Of a DNA stretch of 21,682 nucleotides, positions 14,596 to 21,682 are shown in pieces. A program made the translations under genes and the position numbers. Where the stretch lies: positions 1 through 21,682 of the forward strand of contig DKVL01000010.1 in the NCBI GenBank assembly GCA_002491195.1, given 5' to 3'. How positions within the stretch are numbered: the stretch's first letter is position 1; each line of letters starts with the position of its first letter. The notes under the pieces were generated by a model. That model searched no databases and was not told the DNA's origin. It saw nothing but the letters and a program-made list of their open reading frames with translations. Source of the stretch: Lachnospiraceae bacterium UBA7179 (lineage in GTDB: Bacteria > Bacillota > Clostridia > Lachnospirales > Lachnospiraceae).

Positions 14596-15474
14596 CTATT
14601 TCGCACCCTGCAGCATTTGTTCAAGGTCGTTGATCTCGAAATTGTACAGTTTGTTACAGAACTGACACCGGACTTCAACTGGCTTGCCATCGTCGATCAT
14701 CTCCTGAATGTCCTTTTTCCCGATGCTGATGATCGCACGCTCCACACGCTCGCGGCTGCAGTCGCAATAGTACTGTGCTGGCATGGTATCGTTAATCTCA
14801 AGTCCCAGATCGCCCAAAAGAAGCTCAAGAAGCTGTTCCGGCGTGCTGCCACTATCGAGGATATTGGTGACACTGTCCATCGTCTTGAGCTTCTCTTCCA
14901 GGGCATTGATCGTCTCATCATCGGCAAAGGGCATCAGCTGAATGATAAAACCACCTGCCTGTCTCACCGTATTGTCCTTTTCCATCAGCACACCCAGCCC
15001 AACTGCCGACGGAACCTGTTCCGATGTCGCAAAATAGTACGTGAGATCCTCCGCGATCTCTCCTGTCTGCAGCTGTGTCTGCCCGACATACGGCTCCTTT
15101 AACCCCATATCTTTGATGACACTCAGGATTCCGTTTCCTACAGCCCCGCCCACGTCAAGCTTTCCAAGCGCATTCGGCGGAAGCATCACCTGCGGCTCAA
15201 GCGCGGCACCTTTCACATTTGCCCTGGCATCAGCCGTCACAGCCAGCCCGCGCACCGGTCCATCACAGTGAATCTGCAATGTCAGAACATCGTTCTCCCC
15301 CTTGAGCATACTTCCCATCATGGCGCCTGCTGTGAGAAGCCGCCCCAAAGCCGCTGTGATCACAGGGCTTAGATCGTGAATCCCCCTTGCACGCTCCACA
15401 AGCTCCCTCGAAGTCATCGCAAACGCCCTGATCTGCGCATTTGCTGCCGTCGCCCTCACAATATAATCACTCAT
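14596..15474 (-). CDS. hslO: Hsp33 redox-regulated chaperone
   Basis: A 292-aa cytoplasmic chaperone that holds unfolding proteins under oxidative stress. The four zinc-binding cysteines are all present: CDC (Cys237, Cys239) and CQFC (Cys270, Cys273). Oxidation of these releases zinc and switches the protein on. The N-terminal domain carries typical HCDGPVRGLAV (69-79), ANVKGA (85-90) and VGNGILSVIKDMG (112-124). Its ATG overlaps the methyltransferase stop by four bases (ATGA), so the two are co-translated. Length is normal for the family. Confidence 0.96.
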   Translation of the reverse strand: MSDYIVRATAANAQIRAFAMTSRELVERARGIHDLSPVITAALGRLLTAGAMMGSMLKGENDVLTLQIHCDGPVRGLAVTADARANVKGAALEPQVMLPPNALGKLDVGGAVGNGILSVIKDMGLKEPYVGQTQLQTGEIAEDLTYYFATSEQVPSAVGLGVLMEKDNTVRQAGGFIIQLMPFADDETINALEEKLKTMDSVTNILDSGSTPEQLLELLLGDLGLEINDTMPAQYYCDCSRERVERAIISIGKKDIQEMIDDGKPVEVRCQFCNKLYNFEINDLEQMLQGAK

Positions 15475-16262
15475 ACCCTAACTCCCTCTATTCGTTTCGT
15501 TTTTTCCTGCGCCACACAGTAGATCCGCTCGCTTGTATCCGTCACCTCACCGAGCGTGTCTGCATCGTAAGCCCTGATAAATGCCAGCCCGGACAGCTCC
15601 ACAAAACGCTGCATCTCCTCCAGTGTATATCCTCTCTGAAGATGAACCTCCTGAAAGCGGTTAAAAAGTTCCTGCCCAGACGCCGACATCTCCGGGTTCC
15701 TCACAAATATGGTCAGGTCGTACTCGTTGATATCGCTCTCCGGATCATAATAATTTTCCCAGATAAAGCTGCAGTCCTCCCGGTTCTCAGCGATCACGCT
15801 GTCTCCGATCACAGTCTCATACTTGTATCTTGTGTTGAAATCAAAGATAAAAACTCCCCCTGGATCAAGGTAATTATTGACAAGCTGGAAACACGCGGCC
15901 AAATCCTCGTCTTCGAGTAGATAGTTTAAGCTGTCGCACACGCTCACAACAGCCCGCACTGTCCCGTACAGCTCAAAAGAACGCATATCCTGATTCAGAT
16001 AGAGGATATCCGAACCCGACTTTTCCTTCTTCTCACAGGCGATATTCAGCATCCCATCCGAACAGTCTATGCCAATCATGTCAAAGCCCTGCGCGGCGAG
16101 AAGTTCCGTCAGACTCCCTGTGCCACAGCCAAGCTCAAGCACCAATCCATCCCTGATGCCATATTTCCCCAGCTCCTGCACAATATTCCCGCACCACTGC
16201 GCATACGGCGTCTCGTCCATCAACTGGTCATACACGCCCGCAAAATCGGTATATGCCTCCAT
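15471..16262 (-). CDS. class I SAM-dependent methyltransferase
   Basis: A 263-aa protein with a Rossmann methyltransferase fold. Motif I is VLELGCGTGSL (41-51), the acidic end of strand 2 is IGIDCSDGML (63-72), and the motif IV region is VVSVCDSLNYL. The C-terminal part (about 160-250) is a beta-rich cap. Substrate is unknown; a small molecule is more likely than DNA because no target-recognition motif is present. ATG 16262 has GGGGGG 8 bases upstream. It overlaps hslO by four bases and is separated from the DUF368 gene by a 154-bp gap with two hairpins. Confidence 0.86.
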   Translation of the reverse strand: MEAYTDFAGVYDQLMDETPYAQWCGNIVQELGKYGIRDGLVLELGCGTGSLTELLAAQGFDMIGIDCSDGMLNIACEKKEKSGSDILYLNQDMRSFELYGTVRAVVSVCDSLNYLLEDEDLAACFQLVNNYLDPGGVFIFDFNTRYKYETVIGDSVIAENREDCSFIWENYYDPESDINEYDLTIFVRNPEMSASGQELFNRFQEVHLQRGYTLEEMQRFVELSGLAFIRAYDADTLGEVTDTSERIYCVAQEKTKRIEGVRV

Positions 16263-16326
16263 ATATGCAGCCCCCCTGTTTCACACTCCCCGTCATGCCG
16301 CCCTCAGCATCACAAACAATACGCGA

Positions 16327-16354
16327 GAAGAATGCCTGTCCTTTGGCATTCTTC
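16327..16354. repeat. 28-nt hairpin, copy 1 of a repeated element
   Basis: GAAGAATGCC (16327-16336) pairs perfectly with GGCATTCTTC (16345-16354) around TGTCCTTT. An almost identical hairpin lies at 18450-18476. Both lie in the gap before a minus-strand gene. There is no T-run, so a simple terminator is unlikely. Confidence 0.65.
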
Positions 16355-16356
16355 CA

Positions 16357-16417
16357 GTGTGAAGTTTTAGATTTTCTTAGCGGGCGTCTTTTGGCCGCTT
16401 AGAAAATCTCTTCACAC
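16357..16417 (-). terminator. long stem-loop after the DUF368 gene
   Basis: GTGTGAAG...GATTTTCTTAGCGG (16357-16383) pairs with CCGCTTAGAAAATC...CTTCACAC (16395-16417), with a small internal bulge and one mismatch in the inner stem. It overlaps the DUF368 stop codon. There is no T-run after it on either strand, so it could be an mRNA-stabilising or palindromic repeat and not a true terminator. Confidence 0.5.
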
Positions 16418-17277
16418 TATTCTCCACCTAATTTCAATGAGATCAAGAACCCGACTGCCAGCAGGACAATCCCTGTCAGGATCTCCACAACACCGATTGC
16501 ACCCACTTCCATCATGATCAGGATCGCAAACGGCGAAGCAACAATCAATCCTATAATCGCCCAGTATGTGATCAGCGGATATTTCTTCAGCATAAACTCG
16601 ATCAGCTTTGCCACTGCGACAATACCGACCAGCACACCGATACCAAACGGCACCAGCACCACAAATGTATCAAGCATTGCTGCAATATCAAAAGCTTTCA
16701 ACGCATTGATAAAATCATTGATCGTATCGATGATCGTATTGTAATAACCGAGGATCATCATGATCATTGAGCCGCTCACGCCGGGAATAACCATCGTTGC
16801 AGCCGCAATAATGCCAACACCCAGGAGTTTGATCACATTGCCGACACTAAAGGAGATATCCGCGCTCGAACCGCCGCCTTCCCCGACAATGGCAAAACCG
16901 ACAACCATCACAAAAAACAGCACAAATGCGATAATCTGCGGAATCCTGATCGTATTTCCCTTAACCTTGCCATAGATCACTGGCAGGCCGCCCAGGATCA
17001 GTCCGATAAAAAACAGGTTTGTCTGCAGCGGAAACCGCGGAAACAGGATCTCGGAAAATATTTTTGCAAAAATCGCTATGGACAAAAGCATTCCGACCAG
17101 AATCGGCACCAGAAGGGCTATGGCCTCCTTCATGCGCTTGATAAAATGCGTCAGCACCAGAATCAACTTGTCATAGATGCCCATAGAAACCATCATTGTT
17201 CCGCCGCTGACTCCCGGGATCACGTTCGCGATGCCGATCACCATGCCCCTTAAAATGTTTACGATAAATTCTTTCAT
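16417..17277 (-). CDS. DUF368 family undecaprenyl-phosphate transporter (PopT-type)
   Basis: A 286-aa polytopic membrane protein. DUF368 proteins (PopT) flip undecaprenyl phosphate back to the cytoplasmic face so it can be reused for peptidoglycan and other surface polymers. The internal two-fold repeat is clear: NVIPGVSGG (18-26) and MVIPGVSGS (162-170). About eight hydrophobic segments are visible, and the length is usual for the family. ATG 17277 has only a distant AAAGGG about 14 bases upstream, so initiation may depend on coupling to hisC, 37 bp away. Lipid-carrier recycling fits a region rich in envelope genes, but it is in a different transcription group from the acyltransferases. Confidence 0.88.
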   Translation of the reverse strand: MKEFIVNILRGMVIGIANVIPGVSGGTMMVSMGIYDKLILVLTHFIKRMKEAIALLVPILVGMLLSIAIFAKIFSEILFPRFPLQTNLFFIGLILGGLPVIYGKVKGNTIRIPQIIAFVLFFVMVVGFAIVGEGGGSSADISFSVGNVIKLLGVGIIAAATMVIPGVSGSMIMMILGYYNTIIDTINDFINALKAFDIAAMLDTFVVLVPFGIGVLVGIVAVAKLIEFMLKKYPLITYWAIIGLIVASPFAILIMMEVGAIGVVEILTGIVLLAVGFLISLKLGGE

Positions 17278-17314
17278 AGTCTGATTGTCTACCCTTTCTT
17301 TATTTGATTCAATA

Positions 17315-18385
17315 TTATTTGATACATTTTCTATTTGTCAGATACTCTTCCAGGAACGTGAGCACCTTGTCCATCTCCTCGTCTGTCCCTATGGAAATTC
17401 GCAGATAATTCTCGATACGCGGCTTATTCCAGTGTCTTACATAGATCTTGTTTTCCCGCAGCACATCGAATAGTTCCTGTGCGGGAACCGTCTTGTGCGC
17501 AGCAAAAATAAAATTGGTCTTAGAGTCAGGAAAGACAAATCCGAGCTTCGCAAGCTCCCTTTTCGTGCGCTCCCTCGTCGCGACAACCCTCGCTGTCGTC
17601 TCTGCAAAATATGCCTCATCCTCCACCGAAGCTACTCCTGCCGCGATCGTGACCGTATTCATCGTGTAAGAATTGAAAGAAAACTTAATATCATTTAAGT
17701 ATCTGATCAGTTTCCTATTCCCCATCGCGTAGCCAATGCGCATCCCCGCCATGGAACGCGATTTCGAGAATGTCTGCACCACAAGCAGGTTGTCATATTT
17801 TTCAATCAGGGGCACACAGCTCTCCCCGCCAAAATCCACATACGCTTCATCGATTATGACAACCGAATCTGGGTTCTCCCTGATGATCTTTTCGTATACA
17901 GACCGCTCTGACGCCACACCTGTCGGAGCGTTGGGATTCGCCAGGATGATGCCGCCATTTTCCTTAAAATAATCTTCCTCTCTGACGCAGAAATTTTCGT
18001 CCAACGGCTGATCCTCATAAGGTATCCTGTACAGATCCGCCCACACGTCATAGAAGGAATATGTGATATCCGGAAACAGGATCGGTTTCCCGGAATTAAA
18101 AAATGTCAAAAAAGACATCGCAAGAACATCATCCGAACCGACACCGACAAAGACCTGCTCCCTGTCCAGTCCATGATGACCTGCAAGCGCAGATACAAGC
18201 GCGGATACATCCTGATCCGGATATTTGCGCAGGCTGTCATAATCAAACCTCCGTATCACTTCTGCAACCCCAGGTGCCGGCGGATACGGATTCTCATTCG
18301 TATTTAACTTAATAACAGTCGGATCCTTCGGCTGCTCACCCGCCACATAGGGCACTACCTTTCGCACATTCTCTTCCCAACTCAT
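17315..18385 (-). CDS. hisC: histidinol-phosphate aminotransferase (or related class I/II aminotransferase)
   Basis: A 356-aa PLP enzyme for the histidinol-phosphate step of histidine synthesis. Features counted from the chosen start: KLNTNENPYPPAPGV (26-40), NPNAPTG (150-156), DEAYVDF (179-185) and TFSKSRSMAGMRIGYA (205-220), with the PLP lysine at 208. ATG 18385 is preferred over ATG 18415: the region before it reads GGGTGGAAAGT, and proteins of this family begin near SWEENVRKVVPYV, while the upstream ATG has no ribosome binding site. It is not in a his operon, so it could instead act on another substrate such as an aromatic keto acid. A long leader with its own promoter precedes it. Confidence 0.88.
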   Translation of the reverse strand: MSWEENVRKVVPYVAGEQPKDPTVIKLNTNENPYPPAPGVAEVIRRFDYDSLRKYPDQDVSALVSALAGHHGLDREQVFVGVGSDDVLAMSFLTFFNSGKPILFPDITYSFYDVWADLYRIPYEDQPLDENFCVREEDYFKENGGIILANPNAPTGVASERSVYEKIIRENPDSVVIIDEAYVDFGGESCVPLIEKYDNLLVVQTFSKSRSMAGMRIGYAMGNRKLIRYLNDIKFSFNSYTMNTVTIAAGVASVEDEAYFAETTARVVATRERTKRELAKLGFVFPDSKTNFIFAAHKTVPAQELFDVLRENKIYVRHWNKPRIENYLRISIGTDEEMDKVLTFLEEYLTNRKCIK

Positions 18386-18449
18386 ACTTTCCACCCATTC
18401 TCCCTTATCATTCATCTATATTCATAAAAAATCCCTGACTCACATCCGT

Positions 18450-18476
18450 GAAGAATGCCTGCCCTTTACATTCTTC
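18450..18476. repeat. 27-nt hairpin, copy 2 of the repeated element
   Basis: GAAGAATG (18450-18457) pairs with CATTCTTC (18469-18476). The sequence between them, CCTGCCCTTTA, is nearly the same as in the copy at 16327-16354. It would lie in the leader of the hisC transcript. Confidence 0.62.
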
Positions 18477-18621
18477 TAAAAAGCTTGGCATTTCTAAAGA
18501 TATGTCCTTGGAATTGTTTTGTTTTTGCATGTTTTTTTGCTTACAACCGCTACATTTTCATACGTGGCTTGTAAAGCCATCATTAGCAATAAATGCTAAG
18601 TCCTGTGTGAACAGTAACTTT

Positions 18622-18650
18622 ATCATAACAAAATTTACAAGTTTATGCAA
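18622..18650 (-). promoter_or_regulatory. hisC promoter
   Basis: On the minus strand, TTGCAT (18645-18650) and TATGAT (18622-18627) have exactly 17 bp between them. The -10 matches the consensus at 5 of 6 positions. It lies about 240 bases before the chosen hisC start, implying a long leader. Confidence 0.5.
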
Positions 18651-18656
18651 TGTCTG

Positions 18657-18685
18657 TTGACTCCAAAAGAATTTCATTCTACTAT
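18657..18685 (+). promoter_or_regulatory. promoter of the DUF6020 gene
   Basis: TTGACT (18657-18662), 17 bp, then TACTAT (18680-18685). The -10 is half of an inverted repeat TACTAT/ATAGTA (18680-18685 and 18692-18697), and a second pair ATTTCATT/AATGAAAT (18671-18678 and 18712-18719) surrounds the likely start site. These could be an operator. It is nearly back to back with the hisC promoter. Confidence 0.6.
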
Positions 18686-18744
18686 TAAAATATAGTATAT
18701 TTTTCCATTAAAATGAAATCCTTATACTAAAGCGGAGGTTCAAT

Positions 18745-20502
18745 ATGTATTATCTAAAGATTTTTACCAAAAGTTTTTTGTCGCTTTTTGCCATAATGCG
18801 CGTTACAGGAATATCAACCCAAAATCCGTTTTCCGTCATTTTGTTTTTGCTATTGCTGTATGTCTTTGCAAAGCTTCACAGCGACCACATTGAAGGCCAC
18901 ATCGTCCCTGGAGATATGACACTCTCCACTATTTTAAGTGTACTCTTCAGTATATTTACTCTATCCGCACAGTATTCCGTGATTCTGGGCAGCCTGACAA
19001 ACTCTCTTTTTTGCGTTGTTGTCCTGCTCCTGACAGGAATAGGACTTTGGATAATCTACTACTATTTGTCCATATGGCTGCTGCAGACAGCAGCTGACCG
19101 AAAACTCACTGGTTCCAGCTACTCCTACGCCTGGATTCCATTTCTGACCGCCCTGATCTGCCTTTTATGCTGGACTCCGTATTTTCTATATGAATATCCC
19201 GGCATTATGACCCCTGACAGCATCAACCAGTACGCACAGGTTATTGGCGCCTATGAACTGTCCAACCACCACTCTGTCGTTCACACGGCACTGATTGGTA
19301 TCTGCTGCAATATCGGCCTGTCCCTCACTGGCAACCCGCATACAGGCCTGGCTCTGTACACCATCGCTCAGATGATTTTTATGGCATTTGTTGCCGGATA
19401 TGTTGTTCGCACGCTGCAGAAAGCGAATGTCATCACGCCAGTTCTGCTCATCACCATATGCTTTTATGCCCTGATCCCCTATCATGGCGCATATGTTGTC
19501 ACAATCTGGAAAGATATTCCGTTTGCAGGCTGCATGACCCTTTTTGCCGCAGCGCTGATGCGCTTCCTGCTGCGCGGCAGCTTTGCCTCCTCCTCCGATA
19601 CCATACCAAAACTACAGCACAGCGAATATTTTACGCTGCTGCTTCCTTATATGATATCCGGCATTCTACTGTGCCTGCTGCGGTCAAATGGCTGGTATGC
19701 ATTCGTACTGTCGATGCCTTTGATCCTGATCACATACCGCCAATGGTGGAAAGTTATGCTTCCAGTACACCTGATCATCCTATTACTGGTGCTTTTTGTC
19801 AAATACCCTGTCATGCATGTGTATGAAATCCGGCAGGCAGACTATGTTGAATCCCTGTCCATACCTGTACAGCAGCTTGCGCGTGTCGTTGCAGCCGGTG
19901 AACCTCTCCCGGAAAACGAAACTGCGTTTCTTGAACAGCTGATGGATTTGGAGCAGGCTGCAAAACTGTATCAACCTGATGTTTCTGACAATATCAAGAA
20001 CCTGATACGCCCAAACAGCGATTATCTTGAATCACACAAAGCTGCCTTTTTCAGGATATGGCTTACCATTGGCCTTGAACATCCAAAAACATACTTTGAT
20101 GCATATGCAGCACAGACAAAAGGCTACTGGTATCCTGATGTCAGCTGCGAAGTCGGACTGTCTGACGGCATCTATCCCAATGAGTTTGGCCTTCACTGGC
20201 AGCCAATCATAAAAGGAACTGTTCTTATCAAAATAAAGGAAATTCTGTTCAAACTTCCCGATCTGATTCCGCTGTATGGAATGTTGTGGAGTATGGGATT
20301 TATCCTGTGGGGCCTCTTGCTGCTCACGGCACTCAGCCTGCGCATGAACAGCCCCGCGGGCGCATTGGTCTGTCTGCCTTTTATTCTGTTGATCGCTACT
20401 TTGTGCATCGCAGCTCCTGTTGCTGCAGAATTTCGATATACTTATGCCGCCTTCTATGCATTGCCGCTGTGTGTCCTATCGCCATATGTACACGAACGAT
20501 GA
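18745..20502 (+). CDS. DUF6020 family polytopic membrane protein, possible GT-C-like glycosyltransferase
   Basis: A 585-aa protein with about a dozen hydrophobic segments spread over residues 30-390 and 515-580, and a soluble stretch at about 395-510. The conserved part follows a membrane helix: WTPYFLYEYPGIMTPDSINQ (143-162) and SNHHSVVHT (173-181). An acidic residue in the first large outer loop followed by His-rich sequence resembles the layout of GT-C enzymes, which move sugars from polyprenyl-phosphate donors, but no enzymatic role is shown for DUF6020 to my knowledge. ATG 18745 has GGAGG 6 bases upstream. It is convergent with a lipoprotein gene 38 bp away and has its own promoter. Confidence 0.78.
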   Translation: MYYLKIFTKSFLSLFAIMRVTGISTQNPFSVILFLLLLYVFAKLHSDHIEGHIVPGDMTLSTILSVLFSIFTLSAQYSVILGSLTNSLFCVVVLLLTGIGLWIIYYYLSIWLLQTAADRKLTGSSYSYAWIPFLTALICLLCWTPYFLYEYPGIMTPDSINQYAQVIGAYELSNHHSVVHTALIGICCNIGLSLTGNPHTGLALYTIAQMIFMAFVAGYVVRTLQKANVITPVLLITICFYALIPYHGAYVVTIWKDIPFAGCMTLFAAALMRFLLRGSFASSSDTIPKLQHSEYFTLLLPYMISGILLCLLRSNGWYAFVLSMPLILITYRQWWKVMLPVHLIILLLVLFVKYPVMHVYEIRQADYVESLSIPVQQLARVVAAGEPLPENETAFLEQLMDLEQAAKLYQPDVSDNIKNLIRPNSDYLESHKAAFFRIWLTIGLEHPKTYFDAYAAQTKGYWYPDVSCEVGLSDGIYPNEFGLHWQPIIKGTVLIKIKEILFKLPDLIPLYGMLWSMGFILWGLLLLTALSLRMNSPAGALVCLPFILLIATLCIAAPVAAEFRYTYAAFYALPLCVLSPYVHER

Positions 20503-20540
20503 CTCTTTTCTCCGACTGCACATGTTATTTTTTACAGTTT

Positions 20541-21596
20541 CTAATAGATCACCGTGACATTTTCTATTTCATGAGTGTCCTCATTGACATCGAAGGCTAT
20601 GATATTTTCACTGGTTCTATGATGCGCCATATAATATCGGCCTTCGATTTGCGTGATATAGTAAGGTGTGCCGCCAGATATTCCAAATTGTCCATAAATG
20701 TCCTCATATTCTCCTGTGGCAAGTTTTTCAAGACTGTCTGTCCTGATAATTGTCGCAAAATCCTGATTTTCGTGACTGTCCGTTGATATCGTAATATAAT
20801 AGAAGCCGCCAATCTTTGTCAGCTGCACCATCCCTGCAATCTCATCAGCAACACGGTATTTTGCAACCACATCAAACCCATCACCTGCATCATTTACCAC
20901 TGCTTGGATAATCATCTGGTTATTGTGCCCTGATACGAAATAAATACCGTCCTCCATCACCGTAAATGACCGCACATAGACACCATAGAGTTCATCGATT
21001 TTCAGAATCTTATCCACATAAAGCGGATAAATCCCATTCTGCTGCGGCGCTGCAGCTCTTTTGAGCAGATACATTTCCCCTGTGATGGAACTCCATGCCA
21101 TAAAAACCTGATTTTTGGCATCATATTGAATATAATGGGGACGCATCCCGATATTTTCGAGCGTCTGGGTATGCACATATCCATTCTCCGTCTTCTGAAA
21201 TACCAGCAGCCGGTTATTTTCTGTGTCATCAACAGTTAACAGGATCCCGTCCGACGCAACCGTGTGGGCATAATGAACCTCGTTGGTGAGCACAGACCAC
21301 TCAGTTAACGGATCTGCGATATTGTCATGATAGATAACCTGATCATGATAACAGTCCGATATGAAATAGGTGTCCTCTATTTTCGTGATATATGTCGCTA
21401 CGTTCAATGTGTCATATGCATTTTTCTGATCACAGGCTGCGGGAGCAGGAAGGATTCCCTGGTAAACTATGTTTTGTTCTGTTATCGCTGACTGCTCATT
21501 TTTTCCTGTGCAGGCGGAAAGCATAAATGTGATCACGACCATAATAACGATCCTGTCCGCCATATATTTCTTTCTGTTTCTTATTGTCATTTTCAA
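20541..21596 (-). CDS. lipoprotein of unknown function, beta-propeller-like
   Basis: A 351-aa predicted lipoprotein: basic N-terminus, hydrophobic segment and lipobox LSAC with Cys29. The mature part is rich in short beta strands, with repeated phrases of the type DGILLTVDDTENNRLLVFQ, HYIQYDAKNQVFMAW, DGIYFVSGHNNQ and GRYYMAHHRTSENIIAF spaced some 40-60 residues apart, as in a beta-propeller. I do not recognise the family. The TTG at 21596 has AAAGG 6 bases upstream; ATG 21590 is the alternative and would start two residues later. It is convergent with the DUF6020 gene. A hairpin lies just upstream. Confidence 0.7.
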   Translation of the reverse strand: MKMTIRNRKKYMADRIVIMVVITFMLSACTGKNEQSAITEQNIVYQGILPAPAACDQKNAYDTLNVATYITKIEDTYFISDCYHDQVIYHDNIADPLTEWSVLTNEVHYAHTVASDGILLTVDDTENNRLLVFQKTENGYVHTQTLENIGMRPHYIQYDAKNQVFMAWSSITGEMYLLKRAAAPQQNGIYPLYVDKILKIDELYGVYVRSFTVMEDGIYFVSGHNNQMIIQAVVNDAGDGFDVVAKYRVADEIAGMVQLTKIGGFYYITISTDSHENQDFATIIRTDSLEKLATGEYEDIYGQFGISGGTPYYITQIEGRYYMAHHRTSENIIAFDVNEDTHEIENVTVIY

Positions 21597-21620
21597 TCAT
21601 AACCTTTCACGTTCCTTTGC

Positions 21621-21653
21621 GCGTTACAGTTCAGCCTTGCCGAACTGTAACGC
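21621..21653. repeat. perfect 12-bp stem hairpin upstream of the lipoprotein gene
   Basis: GCGTTACAGTTC (21621-21632) and GAACTGTAACGC (21642-21653) are perfect complements around a 9-nt loop. No T-run follows on either side. A smaller hairpin, ATCGC-TTC-GCGAT, follows at 21669-21681. Candidates are an intergenic palindromic repeat or the end of an upstream gene outside the window. Confidence 0.65.
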
Positions 21654-21682
21654 ATCAAGCCATGCAAAATCGCTTCGCGATG

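Larger units (their letters stand above)
18386..18744. other. 359-bp intergenic region with divergent promoters and hairpins
   Basis: No gene is supported here. Read toward hisC, a promoter at 18622-18650 would give a leader of about 230 nt. That leader contains TTAGCA-ATAAA-TGCTAA (18583-18599), a bulged stem formed by GCTTACAACC (18539-18548) and GGCTTGTAAAGC (18566-18577), and the 27-nt hairpin at 18450-18476. Read toward the DUF6020 gene, a promoter at 18657-18685 precedes an AT-rich palindromic stretch. The T-box signature AGGGTGGNACCGCG is absent. Confidence 0.6.

Noticed and set aside
18386..18620. T-box or known riboswitch in the hisC leader
   Set aside because: The T-box AGGGTGGNACCGCG sequence is absent and no known riboswitch core was recognised by eye.
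1..21682. CRISPR array, tRNA, rRNA, prophage or conjugative genes
   Set aside because: No regularly spaced repeats, cloverleaf sequences, rRNA segments, integrase or phage structural genes were seen.

Overview
The window looks like chromosomal DNA from a gut-type Clostridia, most likely Lachnospiraceae. This rests on the gene families present (paired MBOAT/DHHW acyltransferases, a DUF4358 lipoprotein, a DUF6020 membrane protein, an ANTAR regulator beside glutamine synthetase, a DUF368 transporter) and on strong GGAGG-type ribosome binding sites. The genus cannot be told from the sequence alone.

Region 1 (1 to about 2,100) is AT-rich and looks like accessory DNA. It holds a bidirectional terminator, fragments of decayed genes, a small hypothetical gene, an intact-looking Phd/YefM-RelE/ParE toxin-antitoxin pair with a near-consensus promoter, a broken cold-shock-domain gene that stops where the toxin-antitoxin upstream region begins, and a 64-bp imperfect inverted repeat next to that broken gene.

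Region 2 (2,130 to 13,696) is a run of eleven genes on the minus strand. In transcription order: glnA, an ANTAR antiterminator-type regulator, mannose-1-phosphate guanylyltransferase, dapF, MBOAT-2, its AlgX/DHHW-like partner, an ECF-type sigma factor, a membrane anti-sigma factor, a DUF4358 lipoprotein, MBOAT-1 and a DHHW protein. Spacing is tight through most of the run. The second half reads as an envelope O-acylation locus: two MBOAT + SGNH/DHHW pairs carry acyl groups across the membrane onto an unidentified surface polymer, with a membrane-responsive sigma/anti-sigma pair and a lipoprotein between them. The polymer itself is not identified in the window.

Region 3 (13,697 to 18,385) starts with a 164-bp near-perfect palindrome between divergent glnA and an exported FMN-binding-like protein. 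A second minus-strand group follows: hisC, a DUF368 (PopT-type) undecaprenyl-phosphate transporter, a SAM methyltransferase and hslO (Hsp33). Two copies of a 27-28 nt hairpin lie in the gaps before hisC and before the methyltransferase.

Region 4 (18,386 to 21,682) has a 359-bp intergenic region with back-to-back promoters, a large DUF6020 polytopic membrane protein on the plus strand that may be GT-C-like, a convergent lipoprotein of unknown function, and a perfect 12-bp stem hairpin at the right edge.
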